From NCBI GenBank assembly GCA_945897805.1, contig CAMDFX010000005.1, positions 7,501 through 71,500 of the forward strand: DNA of 64,000 nt. Reading direction: 5' to 3'. This DNA comes from Chryseobacterium gleum (GTDB lineage Bacteria; Bacteroidota; Bacteroidia; Flavobacteriales_D; Crocinitomicaceae). The stretch's first letter is position 1. Each line of letters starts with the position of its first letter. Below are positions 1-9,416 of this stretch, piece by piece. The notes under the pieces are model-generated. The model did not search any database. It saw only the letters and a list, made by a program, of their open reading frames with translations, and was not told where the DNA came from. The translations under genes and the position numbers were made by a program.

Positions 1-24
1 CTTCTTCAATTAAATTCAAAAAGT

Positions 25-32
25 TACCTTTG
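25..32 (+). promoter_or_regulatory. -7 promoter element for icd
   Basis: TACCTTTG matches the Bacteroidetes -7 consensus TAnnTTTG and lies 38 bases upstream of the icd start codon. The -33 region would fall at the very edge of the window, so only half of the promoter can be judged. Confidence 0.55.
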
Positions 33-69
33 TCATTATTGAAAATAAAAACTAATATACACGATTCAC

Positions 70-1296
70 ATGGCAAAAATTAAAGTTGCAAATCCTGTTG
101 TAGAGCTTGATGGCGATGAAATGACAAGGATTATTTGGAAATTCATTAAAGATAAATTGATTCTTCCTTATTTAGATCTTGATATCAAATACTACGATTT
201 AGGAATCGAAAAAAGAGATGAAACGAATGACCAAATCACGGTTGATGCCGCTGAAGCAATCAAAAAATATCAAGTAGGTATCAAATGTGCAACAATTACA
301 CCTGACGAAGCGCGTGTAAAGGAGTTCCAATTAAAATCAATGTGGAAATCTCCAAACGGAACAATTCGTAACATTTTGGATGGAACGGTTTTTAGAGAGC
401 CTATTGTGATGAAAAATGTTCCTCGTTTGGTTACAAATTGGACTGCGCCAATTATTGTTGGTCGACACGCTTTTGGTGACCAATACCGTGCAACTGACGC
501 TGTTTTTAAAGGAAAAGGGAAATTAACGATGACTTTCACGCCTGAAGATGGTGGTGAAACGCAAACTTTTGACGTATACAATTTCAAGGGTGATGGCGTA
601 GGAATGGCCATGTACAACACAGATGAAAGTATTGAAGGTTTTGCAAGAAGTTGTTTCAATATGGCTTTGACCAAAAAGTGGCCTTTGTATCTTTCTACAA
701 AAAACACAATCCTTAAAAAATACGATGGTCGTTTCAAAGATATTTTTGAAACTATTTTCCAAGCTGAATTTAAAGCACAATTTGATGTAGCTGGAATCAC
801 TTACGAACATCGTTTAATTGATGATATGGTAGCTTCCGCGCTGAAATGGCATGGGAATTTTGTTTGGGCTTGTAAAAATTATGATGGTGATGTGCAGTCT
901 GACACTGTAGCTCAAGGCTTTGGTTCGCTAGGTTTGATGACTTCAGTTTTGATTACACCTGATGGAAAAATCATGGAATCTGAAGCAGCTCACGGGACAG
1001 TTACAAGACATTTTCGTGATCATCAAAACGGAAAGAAAACTTCAACAAATCCAATCGCATCTATTTTTGCTTGGACGCGAGGATTGGCTTTCAGGGGAAA
1101 ATTAGATAGCAACCAAGAATTAATTGATTTCTGTGAAACATTGGAAAAAGTTTGTATCGAAACTGTTGAAAATGGCATTATGACCAAAGATTTGGCTGTT
1201 TGCATCCATGGTAGAGATACCAATGATACGCACTTCGTAAATACTGAAGATTTCTTAGACGCTTTAGATAGAGGATTGCAAGCTAAAATGGCTTAA
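70..1296 (+). CDS. icd: NADP-dependent isocitrate dehydrogenase (eukaryote-like type)
   Basis: Oxidatively decarboxylates isocitrate to 2-oxoglutarate, making NADPH in the TCA cycle (cytoplasm). The 408 residues are closely similar throughout to the homodimeric enzyme of the human IDH1 type rather than to E. coli Icd. Substrate residues S94, N96, R100, R109 and R132 (in [11 protein letters not shown]) fall at the same numbers as in human IDH1; metal ligands are visible as D252 (RLIDDMV) and D274/D278 (NYDGDVQSD). The [11 protein letters not shown] motif near residue 305 binds NADP. It starts at ATG 70 behind a good -7 element and is followed by its own hairpin terminator, so it is probably monocistronic. 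Confidence 0.97.
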   Translation: MAKIKVANPVVELDGDEMTRIIWKFIKDKLILPYLDLDIKYYDLGIEKRDETNDQITVDAAEAIKKYQVGIKCATITPDEARVKEFQLKSMWKSPNGTIRNILDGTVFREPIVMKNVPRLVTNWTAPIIVGRHAFGDQYRATDAVFKGKGKLTMTFTPEDGGETQTFDVYNFKGDGVGMAMYNTDESIEGFARSCFNMALTKKWPLYLSTKNTILKKYDGRFKDIFETIFQAEFKAQFDVAGITYEHRLIDDMVASALKWHGNFVWACKNYDGDVQSDTVAQGFGSLGLMTSVLITPDGKIMESEAAHGTVTRHFRDHQNGKKTSTNPIASIFAWTRGLAFRGKLDSNQELIDFCETLEKVCIETVENGIMTKDLAVCIHGRDTNDTHFVNTEDFLDALDRGLQAKMA

Positions 1297-1314
1297 TCAT
1301 TTATAAATTTACTT

Positions 1315-1378
1315 TCCCTGTCAAGATTTATTTATTTGTTATTCAATGACAAAAGTTAAATGTTGACAGGGATTTTTT
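1315..1378 (+). terminator. long-loop hairpin terminator after icd
   Basis: A perfect 10-bp inverted repeat, TCCCTGTCAA (1315-1324) and TTGACAGGGA (1363-1372), is followed directly by a T-rich run. The loop is about 38 bases, longer than usual for an intrinsic terminator, but stem and T-tract are convincing. Confidence 0.7.
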
Positions 1379-1427
1379 ATTTTTACAAGAATTTTTGTCA
1401 ATATTTGAATTCAACTTATTTAAGCAA

Positions 1428-2828
1428 ATGAAAATTTCAATTAACTATTTCTACTGCGCATTTACCGTTTCAATTTTACTGTCATCGTGCGCAACAATTA
1501 AACCAATTGAACCAGCGATTGAAGTAACCCAACCTGGTCCTGCAAAGCAAGATGCTTCTATTATTGATATCCCAATTCAAGTGGAACTGAAACCTTATTT
1601 TAAGCAAGCTGATGCGGCCGTTCCGAATCGATTCACGGGAAAGGAAGACCACTGCGAAGGAATTAGCTATTCTTATGTTTTTGAACGAAATCCAATAGAA
1701 TTTAGCGGGAAAAGTAATAATCTGCAGTTTGAAATCGACGGTAAATATGCATTGAAAATAAATTATTGTCCTAGTTGTACATCTGTTTTTGATGACAAAG
1801 GAACTTGTGTGATTCCAAGATTATATGCTAGTTGCGGTGTTGGAGAACCGATGCGTAAAATATCAATCTCCTATAATTCTACTTTTGAATTATTACCAAA
1901 TTACCAACTCAAATCGGTCACAAAACTGAAGGAAGTCAAACCATTGTCAAAATGTGAAGTAAGCGTTTTTAAATATGATGCCACTGAAGACTTGATAAAA
2001 GAAGTAAAAAAAGCACTAAAAGACATTGCTGGAGACATTGACGAAAAAGTGAGTGAAACCCAAATTAAAAAAGAAATAGATAAAGCTTGGAAAACACTCT
2101 CTAAGCCAATGAAAATTGATAAATACGGCTATTTATATATCCAACCTGACAAGATAAGCGTGAGCAATTTTCAGCTCAATGGCAGCATATTGAATTTCAA
2201 TATTGCGATGGAAGCTTATCCTAAAGTTGAACTAACAAAAAATAAAACAGAACCAAAGGCCCTCCCAAATATTTCTAATTATCTCAAAAAAGACGGATTT
2301 AATATTCAGCTAGATTTAATTGGAAATTACGATTCACTTTCTAGATTACTCACCTCAGAATTGAAAGGCAAAGTAATTGACATCAAAAAGAACAAAATAA
2401 TAATCGATTCAGCCAAGATATTTGGCGCAGCAAACCAAAAGTTGAGTTTCGCTATTTCTTTCTCTGGAAAACGCAAAGGAATCCTTTATTTAGTGGGTAC
2501 TCCGACTTTTGATAACCAAAAACAAGAAATTTCATTCCCAGATTTGACATTTGATTTAGAAACTAGAAATGCACTTTTAAAAAGCGGTAAATGGCTGTTC
2601 AATGACAAAATAACGCAAGCAATCAGAGGTTTTGCAACCTACAATTTAAAAGCTATTTTGGGTGAATCTACTTTGAAACTTGAGAAAGAATTGAATCGAA
2701 AAATTGAGGAAAAAACTGCGATTGAAGGCAAAATGAGTAAGCTTAGTGTGGAAGCTATTTATCCAATGAACAATGCATTACTGATTAGAACCAATTTATC
2801 GGGCAATATAAAGCTGATTGTAAACTAG
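1428..2828 (+). CDS. DUF4403 family lipoprotein
   Basis: Predicted lipoprotein of 466 residues. The chosen ATG at 1428 gives a clean lipoprotein signal (MKISINYFYCAF...LSSC, Cys about residue 21); an upstream in-frame TTG at 1395 would put 11 polar residues in front of it and is less likely. The opening IIDIPIQVELKPYF, the long beta-rich body and the C-terminal NRKIEEKTAIEGKMSKLSV region followed by strand motifs fit DUF4403, a Bacteroidetes envelope family of unknown function. A cluster of cysteines (YCPSC, GTC, ASCG, KC) in the N-terminal third may form disulfides. It stands alone between icd and the OmpA array. The family call is from memory of the pattern; the function is unknown. Confidence 0.7.
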   Translation: MKISINYFYCAFTVSILLSSCATIKPIEPAIEVTQPGPAKQDASIIDIPIQVELKPYFKQADAAVPNRFTGKEDHCEGISYSYVFERNPIEFSGKSNNLQFEIDGKYALKINYCPSCTSVFDDKGTCVIPRLYASCGVGEPMRKISISYNSTFELLPNYQLKSVTKLKEVKPLSKCEVSVFKYDATEDLIKEVKKALKDIAGDIDEKVSETQIKKEIDKAWKTLSKPMKIDKYGYLYIQPDKISVSNFQLNGSILNFNIAMEAYPKVELTKNKTEPKALPNISNYLKKDGFNIQLDLIGNYDSLSRLLTSELKGKVIDIKKNKIIIDSAKIFGAANQKLSFAISFSGKRKGILYLVGTPTFDNQKQEISFPDLTFDLETRNALLKSGKWLFNDKITQAIRGFATYNLKAILGESTLKLEKELNRKIEEKTAIEGKMSKLSVEAIYPMNNALLIRTNLSGNIKLIVN

Positions 2829-2927
2829 AATATTATTTGAATTACTTGAATTCAGTAGTAATTATTAATGATAAGTTCAGAAGAATAATTATTAATTTTA
2901 CAAATTAAAATCACTTTAATTAAAAAT

Positions 2928-4103
2928 TTGAATCGCATAATCATACTATTTTTGCTGTTTAACTCAGTTAATTTATTTTCCCAAAAGGTCAATTTTCCAG
3001 ATCATAATATTGCTGATTGTTCAGGTGCTATTGAATTACAAAACCCAGGAAACTTCAATACTCAATTTACAGGTCAAACTGGAAAATTAAATGACCTTTC
3101 TGCCTATTCATATTTATCTAAATTCAAGGAAACAAATTCCCTTTTTTTTAAATTTACCGCTCCTACAAATGGAAAACTAAGTCTAGGTGCTGAGCTTTCA
3201 AGAGGAAAATTTGATTTAATTATTTTTAAAACTATTTCAGAAAATATTACCGATGATATTTATTTCGGAAAAGCAAAAATAGAAAAGTCTACCCTGAATC
3301 CAGTTTCTGAAATAATACTGAATAAAGACTCATTGGCGCAAAAAGATTCAATGTATATCAATTTAAAAGCTGATGATGTAATCTTGATTTTTTTTAATAC
3401 TATCGAGGGCTCAAAAGAATTTTTAAAGTTTTCCATCCAATTTGAAATTTCTGATTTCCTTGCAAATACAGATAAATATAAAAAGGTAATTGATAATAGA
3501 AAAAACGGCCAACTTGCAAATATTGAAATTCAAATTCGTGATGCAGAAACGGCACTTCCAGTTGTCACAAATATAAATATCAGGGATAATAAAAATTCAA
3601 ATCTTTACAAAGGTTCAGATTTAATTTTAAGTACCGAAAAAATTAATCAATTGTCAATTAGATGCGATGCAACTGGCTACTTTTATTATGAAAAGACAAT
3701 TAAAATTTATCCTGATTCGACAAAAGTTGTCGAAATTCCGCTCATAACAGTCGGTGCAGGAAAAAAATTAAAAATCGATAAATTACAATTTATGAAAGGT
3801 ACTGATCAAATTTTTCCAAGTACCGAATCGAATTTGATTGGAATAAAAGACTTTTTGCTCTTAAATGCTGAAATAAAGATAGAAATTCAAGGACATATTA
3901 ACAATGAGGGAGAAAGTGACAGGTCTTCAAAAAGACTATCGAAAAAAAGAGCAAAAAAAATTCGTAACTTTTTTACGGCATGTGGCGTAAACAGAAACAG
4001 ATTGACAGTGAAAGCTTTCAGTAATCAGTTTCCAATTTACCCAAATCCAAAAAATGAGAAAGAATCTCAAGCAAATAGAAGGGTGGAAATTAAAATTCTT
4101 TAA
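2928..4103 (+). CDS. secreted OmpA-domain protein, paralog 1 of 3
   Basis: 391 residues with a signal peptide (about residues 1-19, NRIIILFLLFNSVNLFSQ). Residues 20-180 form a beta-rich domain opening with NIADCSGA and containing NSLFFKFTAP.NGKLSL; residues 195-270 resemble a carboxypeptidase-regulatory-like beta sandwich (IQIRDAETALPVV ... CDATGYFYYEKTI); residues 280-391 are an OmpA-type peptidoglycan-binding domain ending QANRRVEIKIL. Probably periplasmic or outer-membrane associated and anchored to peptidoglycan. The start is a TTG directly before the hydrophobic signal; no ATG is available. It is closest to paralog 3 (6118). Ligand and function are unknown. Confidence 0.75.
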   Translation: MNRIIILFLLFNSVNLFSQKVNFPDHNIADCSGAIELQNPGNFNTQFTGQTGKLNDLSAYSYLSKFKETNSLFFKFTAPTNGKLSLGAELSRGKFDLIIFKTISENITDDIYFGKAKIEKSTLNPVSEIILNKDSLAQKDSMYINLKADDVILIFFNTIEGSKEFLKFSIQFEISDFLANTDKYKKVIDNRKNGQLANIEIQIRDAETALPVVTNINIRDNKNSNLYKGSDLILSTEKINQLSIRCDATGYFYYEKTIKIYPDSTKVVEIPLITVGAGKKLKIDKLQFMKGTDQIFPSTESNLIGIKDFLLLNAEIKIEIQGHINNEGESDRSSKRLSKKRAKKIRNFFTACGVNRNRLTVKAFSNQFPIYPNPKNEKESQANRRVEIKIL

Positions 4104-4165
4104 CGAAGAATGAATTAGCCTGAAAAATCATAGTCATTTCTGCTAGAAAATTAAAAAATGCTGAA

Positions 4166-5347
4166 ATGAAATTTTTGTTTATTTTTTTCCTATGTTTTTC
4201 TCCGCTTGGCTTCAGTCAATCACCTTTTTTCTCTTCTGAGAATATCGCTGATTGCAGCGGTGCAACAGGGATTATTTATCCTGGAAACTATACCCTACAA
4301 TTCGCAGATTCTAAGGGTAAAGTAGATGATTTGGTTGCATACAATTCTTTGCGAAAAATCAATGAGAAAAATAGTCTTTGGTGCTATTTTGTTGCCCCTT
4401 GTGATGGTAAATTAAGTATTGATGCAATCATTTCAGTTGGAACATTGCAAATGATTGCATTTCAAAATGATGAAGATGATTTGTGCACAGGACTACAAAA
4501 AGGAAGTACAGAAATCAAGAGAATCATCGACCACCAACAAGCCAATAAAGTTGGACTTTCAGTCATTGTGAATGATAATTTTTTATATCCTTTATCGATA
4601 AAAAAAGATCAAAAAGTGATGTTTCTTTTTAATACCCAAGAAAAAGGTAGGCCAACACTAGACTTCAATTTAAAATTTGAGCGGTCAGATGCAAATGCAG
4701 AAGCAGACAAAACTAAATTGGTAAAAGAGGTTGACGTGCGAGTAAATACTGTCAAACCCGTTTTGAATATTAAAGTGCGAGATGCAGAAACTGGAAATCC
4801 AATTGTTGCAAACATTGAAGTAAACGGAATAAAAAAACTTAATGCTTTGTACAATGGTTCTGATTTTCTTTTCAATATTGACAAAACTGGCTTAATTGAT
4901 GTAAAATGCGATGCTCCGGGATACTTTTTCTCAGACAGAAAAGAGGAAATATCATCGCAAAACAATCGTGAATTCACCATTTGGATGGAGCCATTAAGGA
5001 AAGGGAACAGTTTGAGATTAGATGACATAGAATTCCAATCGGGAACCAGCACCTTAACTATTGCTGCTGAAGAAAAACTTAGAAGATTAAGAGATTTCTT
5101 GGCGCTAAACTCCGGCATCAAAATAGAAATTCAAGGACATGTTCATTCGACAGGCGAAAACTGTTTTGCTACACAAAAGCTTTCTGAAGCAAGAGCTAAA
5201 AGGGTTTATTTATATTTAGGCGACAATGGCATAGACGTAAACCGAATGATATCAATTGGATACGGAAATACTAGACCGATTCATAAAAACCCAAAGTTTT
5301 CGCATGAAGAACAAGACAATCGTAGGGTAGAAATCAAAGTCATGTAG
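4166..5347 (+). CDS. secreted OmpA-domain protein, paralog 2 of 3
   Basis: 393 residues with the same three-part layout as its neighbours: signal peptide (MKFLFIFFLCFSPLGFSQ), an N-terminal domain starting ENIADCSGATG and holding NSLWCYFVAPCDGKLS, a middle sandwich with KVRDAETGNPIVANIEV and CDAPGYFFSDR, and a C-terminal OmpA domain (IEIQGHVHSTGEN ... DNRRVEIKVM). It is the most diverged of the three, with extra cysteines in the N-terminal domain. A short competing ATG at 4158 hits a stop after three codons, so ATG 4166 is the start. It follows paralog 1 after 62 bases and may share its transcript. Confidence 0.78.
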   Translation: MKFLFIFFLCFSPLGFSQSPFFSSENIADCSGATGIIYPGNYTLQFADSKGKVDDLVAYNSLRKINEKNSLWCYFVAPCDGKLSIDAIISVGTLQMIAFQNDEDDLCTGLQKGSTEIKRIIDHQQANKVGLSVIVNDNFLYPLSIKKDQKVMFLFNTQEKGRPTLDFNLKFERSDANAEADKTKLVKEVDVRVNTVKPVLNIKVRDAETGNPIVANIEVNGIKKLNALYNGSDFLFNIDKTGLIDVKCDAPGYFFSDRKEEISSQNNREFTIWMEPLRKGNSLRLDDIEFQSGTSTLTIAAEEKLRRLRDFLALNSGIKIEIQGHVHSTGENCFATQKLSEARAKRVYLYLGDNGIDVNRMISIGYGNTRPIHKNPKFSHEEQDNRRVEIKVM

Positions 5348-5358
5348 GTCAATACGCA

Positions 5359-6034
5359 TTAAATACAAGCAAAAAATGTAACTTTTGGGATCAACAATAA
5401 TTTTTCCCTAACACATAAAGGAATTTCGAACTTATATCTCATCCTCGTCCCGATTTTTAATTTGATTTCAATATTTCTTAATGTGGTCCATTTTACACTC
5501 TAAAAAATCACTATTTGGAGGAACAAATTGTTGTAAAAGTTCATTTAAGTTTTCATTTGACCCTATTTCCCATGGACCATCTGGAAATTGGGAATAAAGA
5601 AATCACAATATTTAGCAGTAATAAATTGATAATCTTCAATTTTTTTGCACCATTATCCGCTCTTATTGATTTAATATAAGGTCTTAATTCATCTAACAAT
5701 TAATCTAATTTTCGTTTTATAATTTCAGAATCTTATTTTCCACTTTCACATCGATAGCACATCAGAAACCCACTCATTTTTTTGTAATAGTTACTCCCTG
5801 GGAACTTCTACTGATGAAAGTATTAACTTCTAAATGTCCAAATGTTTTTCTTTCTTCAGTTTCTTTTAATCTATTGTCAAAACCAACCCTTTCGATTGTT
5901 TTAGCTCTACTATCACTACTTGCTACTCGTTTTCTGTAACGCCTACCTTTCCTTCTGACATGATTATGAAGAAAACCTTTGTATTTTTCACCTTCCCAAA
6001 TCACCTGATCAATAGACTCATATGAAAAGTCAAA
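5359..6034 (-). pseudogene. decayed IS30-family transposase (C-terminal two thirds)
   Basis: Translating the minus strand across several frames recovers IS30 landmarks in the right order: SYESIDQVIW and HNHVRRKGRRYRKRV (near 6030-5940), ERKTFGHLEVNTF (5840-5800), SGFLMCYRCESGK, LLDELRPYIKSIRADNG (5700-5650), YQFITAKYCDFF, PWEIGSNENLNELLQQFVP (5550-5500), RMRYKFEIPLCVREKLL (5440-5400) and an end at the TAA at 5359-5361. At least three frameshifts and in-frame stops break it, the N-terminal HTH is missing, and the first catalytic Asp (expected in the position of LEVDT) reads Asn. Only a 76-codon piece (5774-6004) remains open. No terminal inverted repeats were found. The element is dead and old. 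Confidence 0.85.
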
Positions 6035-6117
6035 TCACTTTTTAACACTTACATGTAACATTAAAATAAAGTTTAGCGTAGTAGAACTAAAATTGTAATT
6101 TCACGAAAAGGGATTCA

Positions 6118-7293
6118 ATGTTTAGAATCATTTCATTACTTCTATTATTTGCCTCATTCAATTTGGATGCGCAATCAGAATATTTCCCAACTGAGAATAT
6201 TTCTGATTGTACAGGAGCTGTTGAGTTACTTCATCCCGGAAACTACTCAGTTGAATTCACAAAAACAGGGGGCTTAATTGCAGATTTTATACCCTATCCA
6301 CAACTTAAAGGTATTAAAGAAAAAAATTCTCTATTTTTCAAATTTACGGCTCCTTTTGATGGCAAATTGAGTTTAGATGCTGCAATAAACGAAGGTTTTC
6401 TGCAATTATTCATTTTTCAAGCAGAATCTGAAAATTTAATAAATGATATTTTGGTTGGTAAAGCTACTATCACCCGAGATATAAGAACTACAACTGATCC
6501 TTCAATTGCATTATCAGTATTAAATGGATTGAATACCTTGCCTTCATTAGATTTACAGATGGATGAAACAATTATCATTGTTTTCAATACAGATAAAAAA
6601 TATGATCAATTACTGAATTTCAGCTTGAAATATGAATTAAAAAAAGATGCTGAAAATTCAAATCAATATATTAAAGTAGTCGATGAAAGAAAGGACTCAG
6701 AAAAATCAACCTTTTACATTCAAATTAGAGATTCAGAAACAGGACATCCAGTTGTAGCAGATGTGAACATAAAAGGCCGAAAACAATCTAATTTATACAC
6801 AGGTTCTGATTTATATTTTAGTTCTGATAAGTATTCACGTTTAACGATTAAATGCGATGCACCAGGATACTTTTTTCTAGACAAAACTGTTATCATTTAT
6901 GCTGACTCTTCTAAGGATATAAATATTGGCATGAGGCCCGTTAGCAAGGGTAAAACGTTAAAAATAGACAAGCTAGAATTTGTTCGTGGAACTACTGATA
7001 TAATTCCAGGTACTGAAATGATTCTTACAAGAGTAAAAGATTTTTTAGTTCTGAACGCGGAAATCAAAATTGAAATTAAAGGACACGTTAATAGCGAGGG
7101 AAGTGAAAGTTTAACAACAAAAAAATTATCAAAAAGAAGGGCTAAAAAAATAATGCACTATCTGATTGATAGCGGCGTGAATAGAAGGCGACTATCATTT
7201 AAAGCTTGTGGTAATGAATTTCCCATTTATTTAAATCCAGATAATGAGAAAGAAGCACAAGCTAATAGACGAGCTGAAATAAAAATTTTATAA
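6118..7293 (+). CDS. secreted OmpA-domain protein, paralog 3 of 3
   Basis: 391 residues, the same length as paralog 1 and its nearest relative in the window; both share KIDKL.F..GT, NAEIKIEI.GH and NEKE.QANRR.EIKIL in the C-terminal OmpA domain. Signal peptide FRIISLLLLFASFNLDAQ, then ENISDCTGAVELLHPGNYS, NSLFFKFTAPFDGKLSLDA, a middle sandwich (IQIRDSETGHPVVADV, CDAPGYFFLDKTV) and the peptidoglycan-binding domain. The arrangement (paralogs 1 and 2, dead transposon, paralog 3) suggests that an array was interrupted by the insertion. No clear terminator follows; the next gene is convergent. Confidence 0.78.
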   Translation: MFRIISLLLLFASFNLDAQSEYFPTENISDCTGAVELLHPGNYSVEFTKTGGLIADFIPYPQLKGIKEKNSLFFKFTAPFDGKLSLDAAINEGFLQLFIFQAESENLINDILVGKATITRDIRTTTDPSIALSVLNGLNTLPSLDLQMDETIIIVFNTDKKYDQLLNFSLKYELKKDAENSNQYIKVVDERKDSEKSTFYIQIRDSETGHPVVADVNIKGRKQSNLYTGSDLYFSSDKYSRLTIKCDAPGYFFLDKTVIIYADSSKDINIGMRPVSKGKTLKIDKLEFVRGTTDIIPGTEMILTRVKDFLVLNAEIKIEIKGHVNSEGSESLTTKKLSKRRAKKIMHYLIDSGVNRRRLSFKACGNEFPIYLNPDNEKEAQANRRAEIKIL

Positions 7294-7326
7294 AAAAAAG
7301 GCTACAACCTAAGTTTATCAAAACAA

Positions 7327-9327
7327 TTATTTGAACAACGTTTCCATGAGTTGTTCATTTACAATTTCTGGCAATGTTACCTTCAATTTTGGTTCTATTT
7401 CCATGGCTCTTTTGATAGCAAAAATTGCACCTTCATTTCTAGCCCAACTTCTGCGCGATATTCCATTATTTACATCCCAATGTAACATCATTTTCAATCT
7501 TCTATCAGCGTCTTTTGAACCGTCCAACAACATTCCAAAGCCGCCATTTATCACTTCTCCCCAGCCTACACCGCCTCCATTGTGAATGGAAATCCAAGTT
7601 GCACCTCTGAAACCGTCACCAATAACATTTTGAATGGCCATGTCAGCGGTGAATTTTGAACCATCGTAAATATTGGAAGTTTCTCTGTATGGTGAATCCG
7701 TTCCAGAAACATCGTGGTGATCTCTACCCAAAATAACTTCTCCAATTTCACCGGCAGCAATTGCATTATTGAATGCTTCCGCAATCTTCATCCTACCTTC
7801 TGCATCAGCATAAAGAATTCGAGCTTGTGAACCAACCACCAATTTATTTTCTTGGGCTCCTTTAATCCATTGGATATTATCTTCCATTTGCTGAATGATT
7901 TCCTTTGGCGAAGTTTGAATCATTTTTTCTAATACTGCGCATGCAATTTGATCTGTTTTTGCTAAATCTTCCGGTTTCCCAGAAGCACAAACCCATCTAA
8001 AAGGACCAAATCCATAATCAAAACACATTGGGCCCATAATATCCTGGACATAAGATGGATATTTGAAATCGATGAGATTTTCTGCCATCACATCAGCGCC
8101 TGCACGAGATGCTTCTAATAAAAAAGCATTTCCATAATCAAAAAAATAGGTTCCTTTTGCCGTATGTTTATTAATTGTAGCTGCATGACGAATCAAAGTT
8201 TCTTTTACTTTTGTTCTAAACAACTCAGGATCATTTGCCATCAAATCATTTGATTCATCAAAAGTCAATCCGATTGGATAATATCCACCAGCCCAGGGAT
8301 TGTGTAAAGATGTTTGGTCTGAACCTAAAGCAATGTGTATATTTTCAGTATCAAATTTTTCCCAAACTTCAACGATATTTCCCAAATAAGCAATTGAAAC
8401 TGCCTCTTCGTTTGACATGGCTTCTTTGACACGCATAGCTAAATGGTCTAAATCTTCAATAATTTCATTGACCCACCCTTGCTCGTGTCTAATGTTGGCG
8501 ATTTTTGGATTCACTTCAGCGCAAACTGTCACACAACCAGCAATATTTCCCGCTTTTGGCTGTGCACCACTCATCCCTCCCAATCCTGAAGTTACAAATA
8601 ATGATCCTTTGGGTGATTTCTTGATTTTTCTAAATCCATTCAACACTGTAATCGCAGTTCCATGCACAATTCCCTGAGGACCAATATACATATAAGAACC
8701 AGCTGTCATCTGACCGTATTGTGTTACCCCCAATGCATTAAATTTCTCCCAATCATCTGGTTTCGAATAATTAGGAATCATCATACCGTTTGTAACTACA
8801 ACCCTTGGAGCGTCTTTATGAGAAGGAAAAAGTCCCATCGGATGACCTGAATACATCGTCAAAGTTTGGTCTTCTTCCATTTCAGACAAGTATTTCATTG
8901 TCAATCTGTACTGAATCCAATTTTGAAAAACAGCCCCATTTCCGCCATAAGTAATCAGTTCATGTGGATGTTGAGCAACAGCGTGATCTAAATTATTTTG
9001 AATCATCAACATGATTGCTTTCGCTTGCTGACATTTCCCTGGATAATCATTTATTGACCTTGCGTAAATCTTATAATCTGGGCGAAATCTATGCATGTAA
9101 ATTCTTCCATAGACATCTAATTCCTCTAAGAAATCGATTGCTAATTCAGCATGAAAATCGGCAGGAAAATACCTTAATGCATTTCTTAATGCTAATTTTC
9201 TTTCTTCATGAGAAAGAATTTCCTTTCGTTTTGGTGCATGGTTTACATTTAACTCATATACCTTTTTGGGAGGAAGTAAACTCGGAATTCCTTGTTTGAT
9301 ATCTTCTTGAAATTCTTGTATTGTCAT
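7327..9327 (-). CDS. hutU: urocanate hydratase (urocanase)
   Basis: Converts urocanate to imidazolonepropionate, the second step of histidine degradation, with NAD+ as tightly bound electrophile. At 666 residues it is the long form (like vertebrate urocanase), not the roughly 555-residue proteobacterial form. Visible family motifs are ITYGGNGAVFQNW, YSGHPMGLFPSH, MTAGSYMYIGPQGIVHGT, TSGLGGMSGAQPKAG and SGTDSPYRETSNIYDG with GGGVGWGEV near the C terminus. ATG 9327 (or the adjacent ATG 9330) is preferred to an upstream TTG at 9354, which lies on the promoter side. The hutH, hutI and hutG partners are not adjacent. Confidence 0.96.
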   Translation of the reverse strand: MTIQEFQEDIKQGIPSLLPPKKVYELNVNHAPKRKEILSHEERKLALRNALRYFPADFHAELAIDFLEELDVYGRIYMHRFRPDYKIYARSINDYPGKCQQAKAIMLMIQNNLDHAVAQHPHELITYGGNGAVFQNWIQYRLTMKYLSEMEEDQTLTMYSGHPMGLFPSHKDAPRVVVTNGMMIPNYSKPDDWEKFNALGVTQYGQMTAGSYMYIGPQGIVHGTAITVLNGFRKIKKSPKGSLFVTSGLGGMSGAQPKAGNIAGCVTVCAEVNPKIANIRHEQGWVNEIIEDLDHLAMRVKEAMSNEEAVSIAYLGNIVEVWEKFDTENIHIALGSDQTSLHNPWAGGYYPIGLTFDESNDLMANDPELFRTKVKETLIRHAATINKHTAKGTYFFDYGNAFLLEASRAGADVMAENLIDFKYPSYVQDIMGPMCFDYGFGPFRWVCASGKPEDLAKTDQIACAVLEKMIQTSPKEIIQQMEDNIQWIKGAQENKLVVGSQARILYADAEGRMKIAEAFNNAIAAGEIGEVILGRDHHDVSGTDSPYRETSNIYDGSKFTADMAIQNVIGDGFRGATWISIHNGGGVGWGEVINGGFGMLLDGSKDADRRLKMMLHWDVNNGISRRSWARNEGAIFAIKRAMEIEPKLKVTLPEIVNEQLMETLFK

Positions 9328-9343
9328 CATGAAAAATTTGACA

Positions 9344-9351
9344 CAAAAATA
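9344..9351 (-). promoter_or_regulatory. -7 promoter element for hutU
   Basis: Read on the minus strand this is TATTTTTG, a match to TAnnTTTG, 14-17 bases upstream of the two candidate ATG codons. It implies a very short leader and argues against the TTG start at 9354. No convincing -33 TTTG was found at the usual spacing. Confidence 0.45.
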
Positions 9352-9416
9352 CAATGAAAATGTAGAAAAAGAGTCTAATTATCCTTTTCTAATAAAAGAT
9401 TTTAAGAAATTTAAAG

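Noticed and set aside
270-800. 176-codon open frame on the minus strand
   Set aside because: It lies wholly inside icd on the other strand; the translation has no recognisable domain and reflects codon bias of the real gene.
4609-5121. 170-codon open frame on the minus strand
   Set aside because: Antisense to the second OmpA paralog; no signal of its own.
5774-6004. a 76-residue gene
   Set aside because: It begins in mid-domain at a GTG, continues an IS30 transposase reading on both sides, and is better explained as a piece of the pseudogene.
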